From Magnetospira sp. (lineage in GTDB: Bacteria > Pseudomonadota > Alphaproteobacteria > Rhodospirillales > Magnetospiraceae): 6,195 nt of DNA. A program made the translations under genes and the position numbers. Below the pieces are notes generated by a model. That model made no database searches. It was given only the letters and a program-made list of their open reading frames with translations, and was not told the DNA's origin. This document shows, in pieces, positions 5,570 through 6,195 of the stretch (position 1 is its first letter; every line of letters begins with the position of its first letter). The DNA lies in contig JANQGL010000248.1 of the NCBI GenBank assembly GCA_028277325.1, positions 1 to 6,195 of the forward strand, given 5' to 3'.

Positions 5570-6195
5570 CTAACCGGGAAATTCGGCCAACCCGAACGGT
5601 GTCGACGACCGCAGCCTGCCCTTCCGCCGGTAACTGACGAGAGGACCGATGACGGCCAGGGTCGCAAACAGCAATCCAATCTCGATTAGATAAACGACTT
5701 CATACCCCGTGTGGGCGGTCACCAGCGCGGACCCGAGGAGTCCCTGATCGGCGAGCAATGACACGCCGTCCCGGATGGCGCCGCCCGCCGCCACCGCGAG
5801 TCCCATGGCGGTGGCCTGCACCGCCCCCCAGGCACCCAACGCCAGGCCGCTGCCGGTTTCGTCGACAAGGTCCATGGCCGCGGTCAGGGTGCCCACCGCG
5901 AACAATCCGCTGCCCAGACCGATCAACACGGTCCCGGTCCGGAACAGCGTGGCAGAACTCATGGGCGCGGCGAGAATCACCGCCGCGAACGCGAAGACGC
6001 CGCACAGGGCGCCGACCGCCGCCAGGCGGTTGGGGTCGCCGCCGCGCCCCAGATTGCGCGCCGCGAAAGCGAACCCGGCCAGGGTGCCGCCGGCCAGCAG
6101 CGCGGTCAGCAGGGTGGTCTGGCTGACCGACAGGCCCAGCACCTCGCCGCCGTAGGGTTCGAGTAGGATGTCCTGCATGGTGAACCCGGCGGTGC
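5570..6195 (-). CDS. lhaA: LhaA (PucC family), LH1 assembly protein, C-terminal half
   Basis: LhaA belongs to the PucC/LhaA/Bch2 group of major-facilitator-like membrane proteins that help assemble bacteriochlorophyll antenna complexes, LH1 in the case of LhaA. The last 207 residues are visible; the N-terminal half is beyond the right edge. The family signature TAGFTMQDILLEPYGG and EVLGLSVSQTT opens the visible part. It is followed by about five to six hydrophobic segments with short basic loops (ARNLGRGGDPNR between two of them), the stretch GLGSGLFAVGTLTAAMDL, and a basic cytoplasmic tail beginning SYRRKGRLR. The frame is open to the window edge, so the ATG at 6176-6178 is internal. The position directly before puhA favours LhaA over PucC or Bch2. 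The stop TAG at 5570-5572 is 23 bases before puhA, and co-transcription of lhaA with puhA is typical of these clusters. Confidence 0.92.
   Translation of the reverse strand, partial: TAGFTMQDILLEPYGGEVLGLSVSQTTLLTALLAGGTLAGFAFAARNLGRGGDPNRLAAVGALCGVFAFAAVILAAPMSSATLFRTGTVLIGLGSGLFAVGTLTAAMDLVDETGSGLALGAWGAVQATAMGLAVAAGGAIRDGVSLLADQGLLGSALVTAHTGYEVVYLIEIGLLFATLAVIGPLVSYRRKGRLRSSTPFGLAEFPG

Noticed and set aside
1..6195. CRISPR arrays, toxin-antitoxin pairs, defence genes or a new multi-gene system
   Set aside because: No regularly spaced repeats and no unexplained co-directional gene sets were found. All larger genes fit known mobile-element or photosynthesis families.

Overview
The window is high-GC DNA, probably from a purple non-sulfur or aerobic anoxygenic phototrophic alphaproteobacterium of the Rhodospirillales type. 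The main evidence is a reaction-centre gene order (lhaA, puhA, puhB, puhC, puhE, bchJ) read on the minus strand, together with the phototroph-specific families it encodes. The genus cannot be fixed from this stretch alone. I found no new multi-gene system. The genes are recognisable, and the points of interest are the element border and some details of the reaction-centre H subunit.

Left part (1 to about 1364, plus strand): remnants of mobile DNA. The C-terminal part of an IS30-type transposase runs in from the left edge and stops at 292. Directly behind it is a large serine recombinase that has lost its N-terminal catalytic domain but keeps the recombinase domain, the zinc ribbon and the coiled coil. 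Its reading frame does not stop before the host gene next to it. It continues antisense through a complete tRNA-Ser(GGA) gene (1365-1452, minus strand), as expected where an element integrated into a tRNA 3' end. This DNA is visibly less GC-rich and more AT-punctuated than what follows.

Middle (1453-1976): a 116-base spacer, which probably carries the tRNA promoter, and a small two-helix membrane protein of unknown function on the plus strand. That gene converges on the photosynthesis operon, leaving 7 bases between the two stop codons.

Right part (1984-6195, minus strand; transcription runs from the right edge leftwards): the end of a photosynthesis gene cluster. lhaA (the C-terminal half only, cut by the window) encodes an antenna assembly transporter-like protein. 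puhA encodes the reaction-centre H subunit. puhB, puhC and puhE encode membrane proteins for assembly of the reaction centre and LH1. bchJ encodes a V4R-domain protein linked to bacteriochlorophyll synthesis. Gaps are 16 to 61 bases and two Shine-Dalgarno-like sequences overlap the preceding stop codon, so one polycistronic unit is likely. No terminator or internal promoter is clear within it. Together these genes insert LH1 and the H subunit and help deliver or finish pigment for the core complex.
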